Shown here piece after piece: positions 11,675 through 20,221 of a stretch of 30,305 nucleotides of DNA. The notes below the pieces were generated by a model that was not told the origin of the DNA, did not search any database, and saw nothing but the letters and a program-made list of their open reading frames with translations. Position 1 is the first letter of the stretch. Each line of letters opens with the position of its first letter. A program made the position numbers and the translations under genes. The DNA is from a virus: positions 1-30,305 of IMG/VR virus record IMGVR_UViG_3300025093_000080; one strand, 5' to 3'.

Positions 11675-14222
11675 ACACTGCGACCTTGATCATACCTGCT
11701 TGATCTGGCGGATTATCATCACTGCCTTGTGCTAATCGTATTTTAATTGTTGTTTCTGATTTATGAACACCAATGCGAACAGGATCATTATACATAGTGA
11801 GACTATTGTTATTTTGAGTTACTTCGACAAAGTAATCATCGCCAACTACATAACCAAAATCATTAATTCTAATTTCGCGCTGTGAATCACTACCAACTAC
11901 TGATGTCACACTTGGTGTACCTGTTGCACCATGAAACTTAGTCCCTCTAAAAGTTAATGTTCCAGGCAATAGGAAATTAGCAGTGTAAGGTATGTAAAGG
12001 ATGAAAGTCGGAGATTCTAAACCTACTTGCACTGAATTGCAGTATACTCCATCATCAGCATTTATATGAAATGCTCCAGTAGTTTCAATAGATGGCGTTC
12101 CTGCTCCATTAATATCTAGCCTGTCAGCATCAAGAGTTCCTTGTACATTAAGATTGTCATTGATATTAACTGTATCACTACTAGATGCACTTATTGTATT
12201 AGTGTTAAATGTTATATCGCCTGTAGTGCCAGCAGTATTAATATCAACCCAATCAAGGCTAGTTCCATCTGTTGTCAAAAACTTCCCTGACTCGCCAAAC
12301 TGTGACGGAATGCTTGTATTAGGAACGTGCCAATACGCTTCATCTCCATTTGATGCTAAAAACTTACCGCTTGTGTTTGCATCTTGTGTAGGTAAAGCAT
12401 CAACCTCTGCCCATGATACGGATGAACCATTGGTAGTTAAAAACTTACCATCATTACCGCTTTGACTTGGATAAGCGTCAACATCAGCCCATTGCACTGT
12501 AAGCCCATTACTTTGCAAAAACTTACCAATAGTATCTGAACCCTGAGTAGGAAAGGCTGCAGTGGTAATTGGCAGCCATGTTGCTGTTGAGTTATTGCTT
12601 GTTAAAACATATCCGTCTGTGGATGCGCTTTGGTCAGGCAATCCATCAGGGCTTGCAGATATTGTGGCTTCAGTATTGCCACTGGTCAATTCTATTGTTA
12701 TGCCTGTGCCGCCAACTAATCTTGCGCCACCTGGAGTTTGTGCGGTTGTGCCAGTGTTATAATCGAAGCTTAAAAACCTTATTCCGTTATTTACTGTTTC
12801 AGGTGAATCCATCAAAACTATAGTATTAAATTCTGATGCTATATACCCATTGTTTCCTGCCATCAAATAACGGTAATCTGCGATTTGGTTACTTGAAACA
12901 GTTGGCAAAACAGGTACGTTTAAAGCGTCTATCAAGTTATCAACATAACCTTTGTTTGCTATATTTTGATCTGTTGTATTTCCACCAGAGTAATCTGGAT
13001 TGACCTGCATAAATGGGCTTAAATATGAACCGCTAGTGAAATCGTCAGCTACATTGTAGGAATTACGCTTATCATCTGTTGTGATACTACTTACTGGCAA
13101 AATTGCTCGCCCACCACCTACTTTTAATTCGGTTTGGCAATTAAATTCACCAGCTATTTGAAAGGTAGTTTCTGTGATAGCACCTATTAAAGAAAATTGG
13201 TTAGAATTAGGATCATCAAAGTAAATGCCTAAACCCTCACCAACATCAAACGCTTGATCCTCGTTTGGAAATGCTTTAAGCAATACTCCATTAAACAAAC
13301 CAGTATTGTCTTTAAATCTCACTTCATCAAACACTGGTGTAGATACAGTGTCTAGAACATTACTATCACTTAGAACAAGATTGCCACTAGCAGTGAAACT
13401 TGTACCACCTCCACCGCCACCAGTTGCAGATATTACATTAGCCTCGCTTATAGAAATGCCAGTTCCTGCGGTGTAGGTTGTGTTTATATAGTTGTCTGCG
13501 TGTATGTCTAAAGATACTGATTCTTGGCTAACAGTCCAATCTATAAATTCATTCGCGGAATAGTCGCTAAGATTAGACTTGCCAAAAGTAACAACGCCTG
13601 TTGCGTCATTGATAGACTGTACGCCATTTGTATTAGAAGCCAACTCTGTATAGTCAGCCATAGTCCCTGCCGTACCGCCATTATGAATGTAGGTTTTATT
13701 CTCATCTGAGCGTATAACTACATCGCCTTGATCGGGAGCAGGGTCTAAAGATAGGTGTTCTGATTCATTAGCCGCAGTATAAACATCTGTAAGCGACACA
13801 GAACTAGCAGATATTGTGCCGTCATCACCTATGCTTATATTTGTTCCTGCCGTTAAAGCACCTAGAACATTAGCGTTTACTGTGCCATCAGAATCTATAG
13901 ATATGTTAGTTCCTGCTGTAAGCGCACCTACAACATTTTCTGTGTCAGTTACATCTGCTTCAGCTTCAATATCTTCTAGCTTTGATCTTTCATCAGATGT
14001 TATTTCATTACGCGCAGCAAGCGTTTCTATTGCTGCCTGAACATTAGTAGAAGATATGTCATCGTTTGGCGTAACGCTGATGCTTCCTGCTGATGTTGAC
14101 TGACCAATACTTAATTCAGCAACCTCAACCGTAGTAACTCTCGGAGATACATCAACTGTTGTGGTGTCTCCGCTTACTGATACTGACGTTACATTCTGGC
14201 TAATAGTTACTGTAGTAGACAT
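11664..14222 (-). CDS. Large tail fibre protein with tandem repeats
   Basis: An 852-aa protein, low in charge and rich in Thr, Ser, Asn and Gly. Residues about 98-140 hold two copies of GALTAGTNISI followed by DGT. A glycine hinge lies at 268-273. Residues 528-664 carry five tandem copies of a roughly 26-residue unit with the consensus PTQ-GKFLTTNG-S-WAEVDA. DQNIANKGYVDNLIDAL near 418-434 is the phage-fibre-type motif for trimer assembly. Such proteins form elongated trimers that contact host receptors. The start codon overlaps the previous stop (TAATG). No chaperone or cleavage signature was seen at the C-terminus. Confidence 0.85.
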   Translation of the reverse strand: MSTTVTISQNVTSVSVSGDTTTVDVSPRVTTVEVAELSIGQSTSAGSISVTPNDDISSTNVQAAIETLAARNEITSDERSKLEDIEAEADVTDTENVVGALTAGTNISIDSDGTVNANVLGALTAGTNISIGDDGTISASSVSLTDVYTAANESEHLSLDPAPDQGDVVIRSDENKTYIHNGGTAGTMADYTELASNTNGVQSINDATGVVTFGKSNLSDYSANEFIDWTVSQESVSLDIHADNYINTTYTAGTGISISEANVISATGGGGGGTSFTASGNLVLSDSNVLDTVSTPVFDEVRFKDNTGLFNGVLLKAFPNEDQAFDVGEGLGIYFDDPNSNQFSLIGAITETTFQIAGEFNCQTELKVGGGRAILPVSSITTDDKRNSYNVADDFTSGSYLSPFMQVNPDYSGGNTTDQNIANKGYVDNLIDALNVPVLPTVSSNQIADYRYLMAGNNGYIASEFNTIVLMDSPETVNNGIRFLSFDYNTGTTAQTPGGARLVGGTGITIELTSGNTEATISASPDGLPDQSASTDGYVLTSNNSTATWLPITTAAFPTQGSDTIGKFLQSNGLTVQWADVDAYPSQSGNDGKFLTTNGSSVSWAEVDALPTQDANTSGKFLASNGDEAYWHVPNTSIPSQFGESGKFLTTDGTSLDWVDINTAGTTGDITFNTNTISASSSDTVNINDNLNVQGTLDADRLDINGAGTPSIETTGAFHINADDGVYCNSVQVGLESPTFILYIPYTANFLLPGTLTFRGTKFHGATGTPSVTSVVGSDSQREIRINDFGYVVGDDYFVEVTQNNNSLTMYNDPVRIGVHKSETTIKIRLAQGSDDNPPDQAGMIKVAVYEI
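12231..12641 (-). repeat. Five tandem about 78-bp coding repeats in the fibre gene
   Basis: Translated units begin near residues 528, 557, 584, 610 and 638 with LPDQ, FPTQ, YPSQ, LPTQ and IPSQ, each followed by 9-11 residues and then GKFL-(S/T)NG-(S/T)-x-WxxVD. Protein similarity is clear while DNA divergence is moderate, so this is an old expansion of fibre modules. Confidence 0.75.
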
Positions 14223-14566
14223 TAGTTAGTGACCTCTGCTCTAAGATTTATACGCCCCTCAATGATTCTTTCTACATAGCTTTCTGAGCCAGCAGAGCCA
14301 AGAAATATCTCTAGATCGTACAGGTAGTATCCAGGGGTTAAATCTGTTGAAGCACCATGCCCTAACTCCATCACAAGTATTCCGCTTGCAGCCTGTGTGG
14401 TGTTTACCGTAAAGTCAGCAGTTTCTGACGAGTTGGCTACTGATCGCATCTTTGCTCTAGCACTATATGCGCCAAGATTTTTTGGCTCGCCATTCTCGCT
14501 TATAGTCAAGGACATACTAAAAAAAGAGCCTTGATCCATATCAAAATCGTGTTTACCAGCAGTCAT
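14222..14566 (-). CDS. Small beta-rich tail accessory protein
   Basis: A 114-aa protein. The pattern DQGSFFSMSLTISENGEPKN then LGAYSARAKMRS, a run of alternating strands, and GYYLYDLEIFLGSAGSESYV followed by ERIIEGRI resembles the small Ig-like or BppU-like beta domains found ahead of tail-fibre genes in phages. The N-terminal half of the connector protein at 27475-28059 has a related plan. The start has GGAG seven bases upstream and follows an extended -10 promoter, so it begins the fibre transcript. Function is inferred as fibre attachment or baseplate accessory. Confidence 0.6.
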   Translation of the reverse strand: MTAGKHDFDMDQGSFFSMSLTISENGEPKNLGAYSARAKMRSVANSSETADFTVNTTQAASGILVMELGHGASTDLTPGYYLYDLEIFLGSAGSESYVERIIEGRINLRAEVTN

Positions 14567-14586
14567 TTTATTTCTCCAAAGTGTGT

Positions 14587-14601
14587 ATCCTAATTATATC
14601 A
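14587..14601 (-). promoter_or_regulatory. Extended -10 promoter for the fibre genes
   Basis: On the minus strand TGATATAAT (14601-14593) is a perfect -10 with a TGn extension. The -35 region is weak (TGTCTG at 17 bases). The start would be near 14586, about 20 bases upstream of the ATG at 14566. The region 14567-14630 is otherwise noncoding. Confidence 0.55.
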
Positions 14602-14630
14602 TCAAGCCGTTTAGTCAGACACAATCTCTA

Positions 14631-14834
14631 CTATATGCTTTCTATGTATACAATTTTATATCTAGTTTCATCTACAGGTCTTGCATAAAATACAGATACA
14701 ACAGAGTCATCATCTGCATATTGTGCTTTTAATTCCTCTATCCTTGACTCGACATCTTCGAGTGCATCTATTGTGCTGTCTATAATTTCTTCAGGATAGC
14801 CATCTGTATTTAATCTTTCGTACCCTACTTTCAT
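14631..14834 (-). CDS. Small acidic protein of unknown function
   Basis: A 67-aa acidic protein. Residues about 15-40 (EEIIDSTIDALEDVESRIEE) form one amphipathic helix that could be a coiled coil, followed by a short beta hairpin (VVSVFYARPVDETRYKIVYI). It lies between two tail genes, one base after the preceding stop, with only a weak GGGA element as a ribosome site. No family is recognised. It could be a fibre chaperone or a small tail accessory. Confidence 0.55.
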   Translation of the reverse strand: MKVGYERLNTDGYPEEIIDSTIDALEDVESRIEELKAQYADDDSVVSVFYARPVDETRYKIVYIESI

Positions 14835-14835
14835 A

Positions 14836-15702
14836 TTAATCCCACTTTGTATCTATCATAGTTGCAGTGATTTCATTAATAGTAATACTATCATAGCTGC
14901 CAAATTCACGCGCTCGTAACCTATATCTAACCTCATCAGAAGTTACCCCTATTGCACATTTCAAAATTGCTGAGTGCCCTGTTGTTGAAGTTGTACTTTG
15001 GTAAGTATCAAGATTAAAGTATTTGACAACTTTCCATATACTTGAATTAGTAGTAAATTGATTCCAAGAGACATAAACAGTAAGCGTTCCAGATGCCATT
15101 AATTGTCCGTAAATTGTGCTGTATTCAACAAAAGTTTTGTCTGATGATGGATCGTAATATGTCTTTGCAGGGAATTTGTGAGAATAGGTATTTGTTGTAA
15201 GTGATGCTGAGATTGCAACACCTTCAGCAAAATACCCAGACACATCTCCATCAAAACTTATTGTGTGAAAGCCAGTCCTAAAAGTTCCTACATGAGTAGC
15301 AGTGAATGTGCTATAACGATAACTAGTTAAGCCAGAATTTACCTCTAATGAAAATTGCACATCGTTTACTACGCTAGCAGGTATACCGCCATAGTTATAA
15401 TCTATCACAAATTCTATTTCTCGAAATCGATCTGTACCATTTGGCGTTTGGGATGAATGTATTGTGTCAGTAAGGTTGGTGTAACCATTAACAAGAGATA
15501 CGGTAACGTCTCTGTAAAAATAACTTTTTCTTGGCTTATTATCATCTACATAGGCTTTGACCGATTGTTGTGTAGGCAAATGTGTTGCACTGTCAGATGC
15601 CATATCATCTTCATCTTTAGTACAGCCCAAGTTGTCAAACGAGATGCTAGAATCAATAATCTGCTTAGAAGATATAGTCTTTTCTTTTTGCTTCCAACTC
15701 AT
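14836..15702 (-). CDS. Tail fibre/tip-associated protein
   Basis: A 288-aa protein. Near residues 33-54, MASDSATHLPTQQSVKAYVD is the motif found at trimerisation joints of phage fibre proteins. The remainder (RKSYFYRDVTVSLVNGY through the C-terminus) is beta-rich with Ser/Thr and aromatics, as in fibre shafts or receptor-binding heads. The start overlaps the stop of the J-like gene by one base, with GAGGAA upstream. It probably attaches to the tail tip or acts in receptor binding; the exact role is inferred from position and composition. Confidence 0.65.
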   Translation of the reverse strand: MSWKQKEKTISSKQIIDSSISFDNLGCTKDEDDMASDSATHLPTQQSVKAYVDDNKPRKSYFYRDVTVSLVNGYTNLTDTIHSSQTPNGTDRFREIEFVIDYNYGGIPASVVNDVQFSLEVNSGLTSYRYSTFTATHVGTFRTGFHTISFDGDVSGYFAEGVAISASLTTNTYSHKFPAKTYYDPSSDKTFVEYSTIYGQLMASGTLTVYVSWNQFTTNSSIWKVVKYFNLDTYQSTTSTTGHSAILKCAIGVTSDEVRYRLRAREFGSYDSITINEITATMIDTKWD

Positions 15703-18623
15703 TATATGTTCCTCGCTATCAGATTTATTCTTCTTGTAGCAGATTTATCAATGTTGTTATTTGTTCCGCCAAAGTTAGACACTTCAGTCCATTCAGCAGT
15801 CACCTCAACATTAAATAACGAGTAACCAATAGTTGTATCATCTCTTTCTAATGATAATTCAATAGATTTTCTGCCATTAATTAGCGTATTAGTGCCTGTA
15901 GTATAATTGGTAGTCAGTGTTGCATCTGATGGGTTACTACTAGATATTGTGGTCACAGTCCATGTTACATCGTCTGTTACAGAAGCTGGCAGACTCATCA
16001 ATACAGAGTGCTTGGCTTTCTCATCCTTTCTTGTAAAAGTCATGTCATCGAAGCTAACAGTACCGTCTGCTGAAGTTGAAATAAATGCAATGAATACTTC
16101 ATCAGTTGTAGCTGTGAAATCATGGCTAAATGATCCATTTTGATCCACTTCAAATGTTTCTAACACAGCACCTGTTACACTGTCTAGAAAACCGATATAC
16201 ATTAGGTTGCCACCTGTCATGGCAAAGTTACTTGCAACCCCTGTGAGTGTGTAAGTTTTATTAACAACCAGACCATTAACTAGTGTATATAAATATCCTA
16301 ACCCAGCAGTATAATCAAAGTTTGCCTTACCGCCTGATATGTCCCAGTTGCCTGAGTCACCAGAAAATATCCAATCGTCTGAATTAGTAAATGTTCCATT
16401 TGGCATTATGTCGCTAAAAGTCTGTGCAAAAACTTCAGTGTCTGTAACCTGTGGGATACTTGATAGATCAATCTTCTCAAATACAAAATCAGTTGAATCA
16501 ATGGGATTGCCACTACCATCTGTTCTTATATAAGTAACCTCTACACCAGTATCTAAATCAATTCCAGACTCTTTAGACAAATTTGTAAGTGTATCCACGG
16601 TAGGATTAGCATCTGTGCCTCTGATAACTCTAGTTGGATTATCTTTAGGTATGTTAGCAACAACACAAGTTCCACGAAGCTGTGCGCTTGTAGTGCCGTA
16701 TGATTCAGACACTGCATTAACTACAATTTCTATCTCTTCGTCTTGATAGCCCTCGTAAATTTCAAACACAGCATTCGTACCGTATGTGATTGCTTGCGGA
16801 AACGGTCTGTAATTGTCTGCATTGCGTCTATAGAAAGACTTATATTTTATCGTTCCCTGACCAGTGCTTGCTGTCCAAGATGCTTTCACATAAGACCTGC
16901 CATCTTCAGAGTAAGGCTCTAAAACCAAGTTTGTTGGTGCTGGCAAAGTTCCATCATATAAAGACACTTCTCCACCAACTGTAAAATCTTTCTGATCCGA
17001 TGTATTCCACACATAAGCACTACTAGCGTTTTCTGTTGCGCTAATTTCTACGACCAATCCATCTTCTGCACTAGGAACTAATCTAAAAGCATTTATCTCA
17101 AATATCTTTTCGCTCCACCCAAAGCGGTCATAAGTCAGCTTTATGTTATCGCCAACCTTGTATTTCATTGCTTTGAGATTACAGGTTATTTGGATTACTT
17201 GCTGCAACCTAGATTTAAGCATCGTTAGCCTAGCTACTCTCTGCGCCATAATGTCATGTGTAGTGAACGGAAGATCAACATCTAGAAAAATAGTTTCGCC
17301 ATCATTAGTAGCATAAGTATCACTAACCTGTGCAGGATAATCAGTAATTTGATAATTATGTATATCAGAGTTGAATCTGCCTTTAACAGCATTGTATAAG
17401 GTTCTACGGCTTGTTTTAGTCGTTACCTGTATAGGCGCAACTAGCATATCTTGATCTATAACATCAGTCTGCGGTGTCTTATAGCTGTAGGCATTGATGT
17501 GAAATTTTCCGTTAGCATACTGTAGCGTTCCCACCATGCTTGTCAGAATGTTCTCGATGTTATCCTTGATTGGATTTGCAGTATTGATTACGCCATCACA
17601 AGTATAGTTTTGCGTGTATTGTCTAGCCTGTCCGCTACCGCCAATAGCAGAACCATCGCCAGTAGCAATAAAACGCTCATCTACTGTATTACTATCTGCG
17701 CCAATACTAGTAAAGTTACTGCCAGCTACTAGGGTTATTTGGTATTCCCTGCCGATCTTAAACTCACCAACATCTTCTACCGCGCCAAGCAAAGCATTTT
17801 CACAAACGTCTGCTGAATCTGTCAGTGCTGTTTCATCAAACGCATCATAACTCTCACCTAATCCATACTTTGAGTCTCTCATGTAATCGAGCAAGACTAA
17901 CGCAGGATTATTTGAATACTCCCATGTAGTGTCATCATCAGCATCTTGATTAGAATCTCTAGGGTCATAAATCTTTTTGCCCTTAATCACACAGGATATA
18001 TTAGGAACACCATTAGGGTAAAATTCAGTGTCGTATACCATTGTGCAGTAAAGATACGCACAATCTAGTAGCTTATTACCTGCATCCCATGTAGAAGAAT
18101 GAGCCGCATCAACGTCATAAGTTGTTTGAGTTCCATCATAAAAAGTGAACCCAAACTTCTCATCTGTGTCACTTCCTATCCATCCATCTCCCACACCATC
18201 AGAACTCCATATCTTACGGTCATTTAAATATATCTCTTCTAATGACTCTACCTCATGCGGAGCAAGGACTATAATCATATCTAGATATTCATTGTCGGCT
18301 GTGCGAGTTGTGTCTAGACCGTTTCTGTATGTGCTGTTTTCATTATTTCTACAGCTATCTTTAGTTTCGTACCATGCAATAACGCCACCAACTCTTTGCT
18401 TGCCGTAAACAACTTTTCTGGATGCATCACTGGCTCTAACATTTTGCGTAATTCCTTGCATACTGTCGAGTTCAGTTTTTCCGCCTAGCAATGCCCTAGA
18501 CACCGCACCAAGCGCAGCAAAAGTGACAGTAAGCGCCATAAAGGTTTTCCAGCCAATCCAGCCAGCACCAAGTGCCAACTGTGTTGCTGCGTAAGTTACC
18601 GCTCCAAAAATTGCTACACCCAT
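15702..18623 (-). CDS. J: J-like central tail tip protein with two inserted modules
   Basis: A 973-aa protein. A hydrophobic N-terminal 45 residues are followed by the conserved J/tip core: VYGKQRVGGVIAWYET near 72-87, LDMIIVLAPHEVESLEEIYL at 114-133, and KIYDPRDSN. Later come LTYDRFGWSEKIFEI (496-510) and an FN3-like domain (about 560-655). Two segments look inserted: residues 286-335, with GREYQITLVAGSNFTSIGA then a GDGSAIGGSG turn, and residues 735-867, a beta-sandwich resembling a carbohydrate-binding module. Lambda J forms the tip and binds the receptor. The gene follows the GNAT gene by one base. Confidence 0.85.
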   Translation of the reverse strand: MGVAIFGAVTYAATQLALGAGWIGWKTFMALTVTFAALGAVSRALLGGKTELDSMQGITQNVRASDASRKVVYGKQRVGGVIAWYETKDSCRNNENSTYRNGLDTTRTADNEYLDMIIVLAPHEVESLEEIYLNDRKIWSSDGVGDGWIGSDTDEKFGFTFYDGTQTTYDVDAAHSSTWDAGNKLLDCAYLYCTMVYDTEFYPNGVPNISCVIKGKKIYDPRDSNQDADDDTTWEYSNNPALVLLDYMRDSKYGLGESYDAFDETALTDSADVCENALLGAVEDVGEFKIGREYQITLVAGSNFTSIGADSNTVDERFIATGDGSAIGGSGQARQYTQNYTCDGVINTANPIKDNIENILTSMVGTLQYANGKFHINAYSYKTPQTDVIDQDMLVAPIQVTTKTSRRTLYNAVKGRFNSDIHNYQITDYPAQVSDTYATNDGETIFLDVDLPFTTHDIMAQRVARLTMLKSRLQQVIQITCNLKAMKYKVGDNIKLTYDRFGWSEKIFEINAFRLVPSAEDGLVVEISATENASSAYVWNTSDQKDFTVGGEVSLYDGTLPAPTNLVLEPYSEDGRSYVKASWTASTGQGTIKYKSFYRRNADNYRPFPQAITYGTNAVFEIYEGYQDEEIEIVVNAVSESYGTTSAQLRGTCVVANIPKDNPTRVIRGTDANPTVDTLTNLSKESGIDLDTGVEVTYIRTDGSGNPIDSTDFVFEKIDLSSIPQVTDTEVFAQTFSDIMPNGTFTNSDDWIFSGDSGNWDISGGKANFDYTAGLGYLYTLVNGLVVNKTYTLTGVASNFAMTGGNLMYIGFLDSVTGAVLETFEVDQNGSFSHDFTATTDEVFIAFISTSADGTVSFDDMTFTRKDEKAKHSVLMSLPASVTDDVTWTVTTISSSNPSDATLTTNYTTGTNTLINGRKSIELSLERDDTTIGYSLFNVEVTAEWTEVSNFGGTNNNIDKSATRRINLIARNI

Positions 18624-18624
18624 A

Positions 18625-19077
18625 TCATTTACCTATATACTTAGAAAATATACGCTCTATGCAATTATACTGCATCTTTTCTAATAGCTTATCGAATGGC
18701 GCATGAATTTTTGTGTTTATATGTATGCAAGAAACACCTATCTTTTTTAGATGTTCTTCAGCGAATCTTATCAGCTTATATCCAACCATACCTTTTCTAT
18801 GATCTGGATGAACAAATATAATATCGCAAGTAGCAAACTTGTGATCTACATAGTGCAATGAGTCCATGACTATAACTATGAAATAGCCTACAAGAATGCC
18901 TTTATCACGCGCTATATACGCAAATAATACGTTATTTTCATTTAATGTTATGTATTGATCCCAAGCAGGGTTTAGCTTGATTTTGTCTTTGTTTAGAGCG
19001 ATTTGCTCCCAATGCATTTCAAGCAAAGGCTGTATTTCGTCTTTAAAGTCTGCAACCTTTTCAATAGTAAATTCCAT
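18625..19077 (-). CDS. GNAT-family acetyltransferase in the tail module
   Basis: A 150-aa protein with GNAT features: a long N-terminal helix (DEIQPLLEMHWEQIALNKDK), the motif A strand-turn CDIIFVHPDHRKGMVGYKLIR near 97-117 with RKGMVGYKL as the acyl-CoA pyrophosphate loop, and a C-terminal motif B region with IHINTKIHAPF. It would transfer an acyl group from CoA to an unknown acceptor. It is embedded between a minor tail gene and the tip gene with one-base gaps, so it is made with late genes. Such GNAT genes recur at this place in phages with this tail type; a role in tip maturation is possible but unproven. Confidence 0.75.
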   Translation of the reverse strand: MEFTIEKVADFKDEIQPLLEMHWEQIALNKDKIKLNPAWDQYITLNENNVLFAYIARDKGILVGYFIVIVMDSLHYVDHKFATCDIIFVHPDHRKGMVGYKLIRFAEEHLKKIGVSCIHINTKIHAPFDKLLEKMQYNCIERIFSKYIGK

Positions 19078-19078
19078 A

Positions 19079-19636
19079 TTACAATCCCCATTTGATTTGC
19101 TTTTCTTGTATGTCTGTTACGAACTCAAACCCAGAATCACTTGGATGATCTATTTTCTGATCAGCGTCAGTGTATCTACGATGATTTGCGCTTTCTAATC
19201 TTATTAACTTGTTCTCTACGCTCAACGTAATCGTTGATGTGTTGCCATCTTCCGTAATCTGCATAACATCCATAAATCCCTCGAAAACTACAACAGGGTC
19301 AGCTACAACATTGCCTGACGTATTAAACGCACCCAATTTAATTGTAACGCTTTTCCCCTGATACTCTTGCTGTAGGGCTGCGGTGAGTATGTTTGTGCCT
19401 GTAAGCCCTGATAATTGCATTCTAACGCCTACCGCACCAATATCCTGAGTTTCTTGCGGTATTTCTACTGTCATCAAATCACCAGTGCCAAGATAGCTTT
19501 TGCTGTCATGGGATAGCGTATAAGTGCCTGACCACAAATAAACAGGACTGCTAAACATCAGGTCAACTAAGAAAAAAGGTTTTACCTCAGATGCGCTTAA
19601 CGCGCTATCCATTGCACTTGTTATTCCTCTAGCCAT
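19079..19636 (-). CDS. Minor tail protein
   Basis: A 185-aa protein. SPVYLWSGTYTLSHDSKSYL then GTGDLMTV, a beta-rich middle and the end SVENKLIRLESANHRRYTDA then DQKI...FEFVTDIQEKQIKWG resemble a minor tail protein (DUF2163-like) that links the tape measure or distal tail to the tip in lambda/GTA-type phages. The start overlaps the previous stop by one base (TAATG-type) and has GAGG upstream. A role in distal tail assembly is inferred from family resemblance and gene order. Confidence 0.65.
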   Translation of the reverse strand: MARGITSAMDSALSASEVKPFFLVDLMFSSPVYLWSGTYTLSHDSKSYLGTGDLMTVEIPQETQDIGAVGVRMQLSGLTGTNILTAALQQEYQGKSVTIKLGAFNTSGNVVADPVVVFEGFMDVMQITEDGNTSTITLSVENKLIRLESANHRRYTDADQKIDHPSDSGFEFVTDIQEKQIKWGL

Positions 19637-20220
19637 TAAAGAGCCTCAATACAAGAAAAAGTGAATCCGTATAAACCAGCAACATCTGTTGAATAGCCAA
19701 TATCGTTTGCCGCTAAACGCCAAGTGCCTTTAGGTGCTGATAGTTCTATCTGTGCAGCATGACTTGGAGCAGTTCTTAGTGGCGGTGCTATGTCCTTTGC
19801 TCCATCTGCACTACCTTGTGCCTTATCTTCTAGTAGCATATAAAGTCTATTGTCGATAGAAAAGTATGTACCAGCATCTACTGCTGCGCCATCTAAAGTT
19901 ATAGTAGTGTTTCCTATAGCTGGTGTATTACCACTATTAGCGTCTACATAAACACTACCTGTAGCAGTGTGTAAAGGATGTCCCATAGTAAATGTTTTTG
20001 ACATCCCATTTAAGCCAAGTAAAAACACTTCTACTTCTCTAGCTTGTGCATAAGTCAATGGTGGCAAGCTAACTTCTGCTTCCCATATTGCACCACCAAA
20101 GTCATGTGTTTGTTGCTGATAAGAAAATGGACTTTGCGACACTGCAACTGATCGCTTTAGACGCATATCGATTCTGGTTATGCCAACATCAGGAAAACTT
20201 AAAGGATATGATAAAGCCAT
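19636..20220 (-). CDS. Minor tail (distal tail-like) protein
   Basis: A 194-aa beta-rich protein. FPDVGITRIDMRLKRSVAVS with SPFSYQQQTHDFGGAIWEAE, then a conserved LPPLTYAQAREVEVFLLGLN and GTWRLA...GFTFSCIEAL, resemble the minor tail proteins that follow the tape measure in many siphophages. The middle 40 residues look like an added loop. AGGAG lies six bases before the ATG, one base after the tape-measure stop. Placement right after the tape measure supports a distal-tail role, such as a ring protein. Confidence 0.65.
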   Translation of the reverse strand: MALSYPLSFPDVGITRIDMRLKRSVAVSQSPFSYQQQTHDFGGAIWEAEVSLPPLTYAQAREVEVFLLGLNGMSKTFTMGHPLHTATGSVYVDANSGNTPAIGNTTITLDGAAVDAGTYFSIDNRLYMLLEDKAQGSADGAKDIAPPLRTAPSHAAQIELSAPKGTWRLAANDIGYSTDVAGLYGFTFSCIEAL

Positions 20221-20221
20221 T

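Noticed and set aside
12231-12641. Repeats that might be a CRISPR array
   Set aside because: The units are in-frame protein repeats of about 78 bp without identical short repeats or unique spacers.
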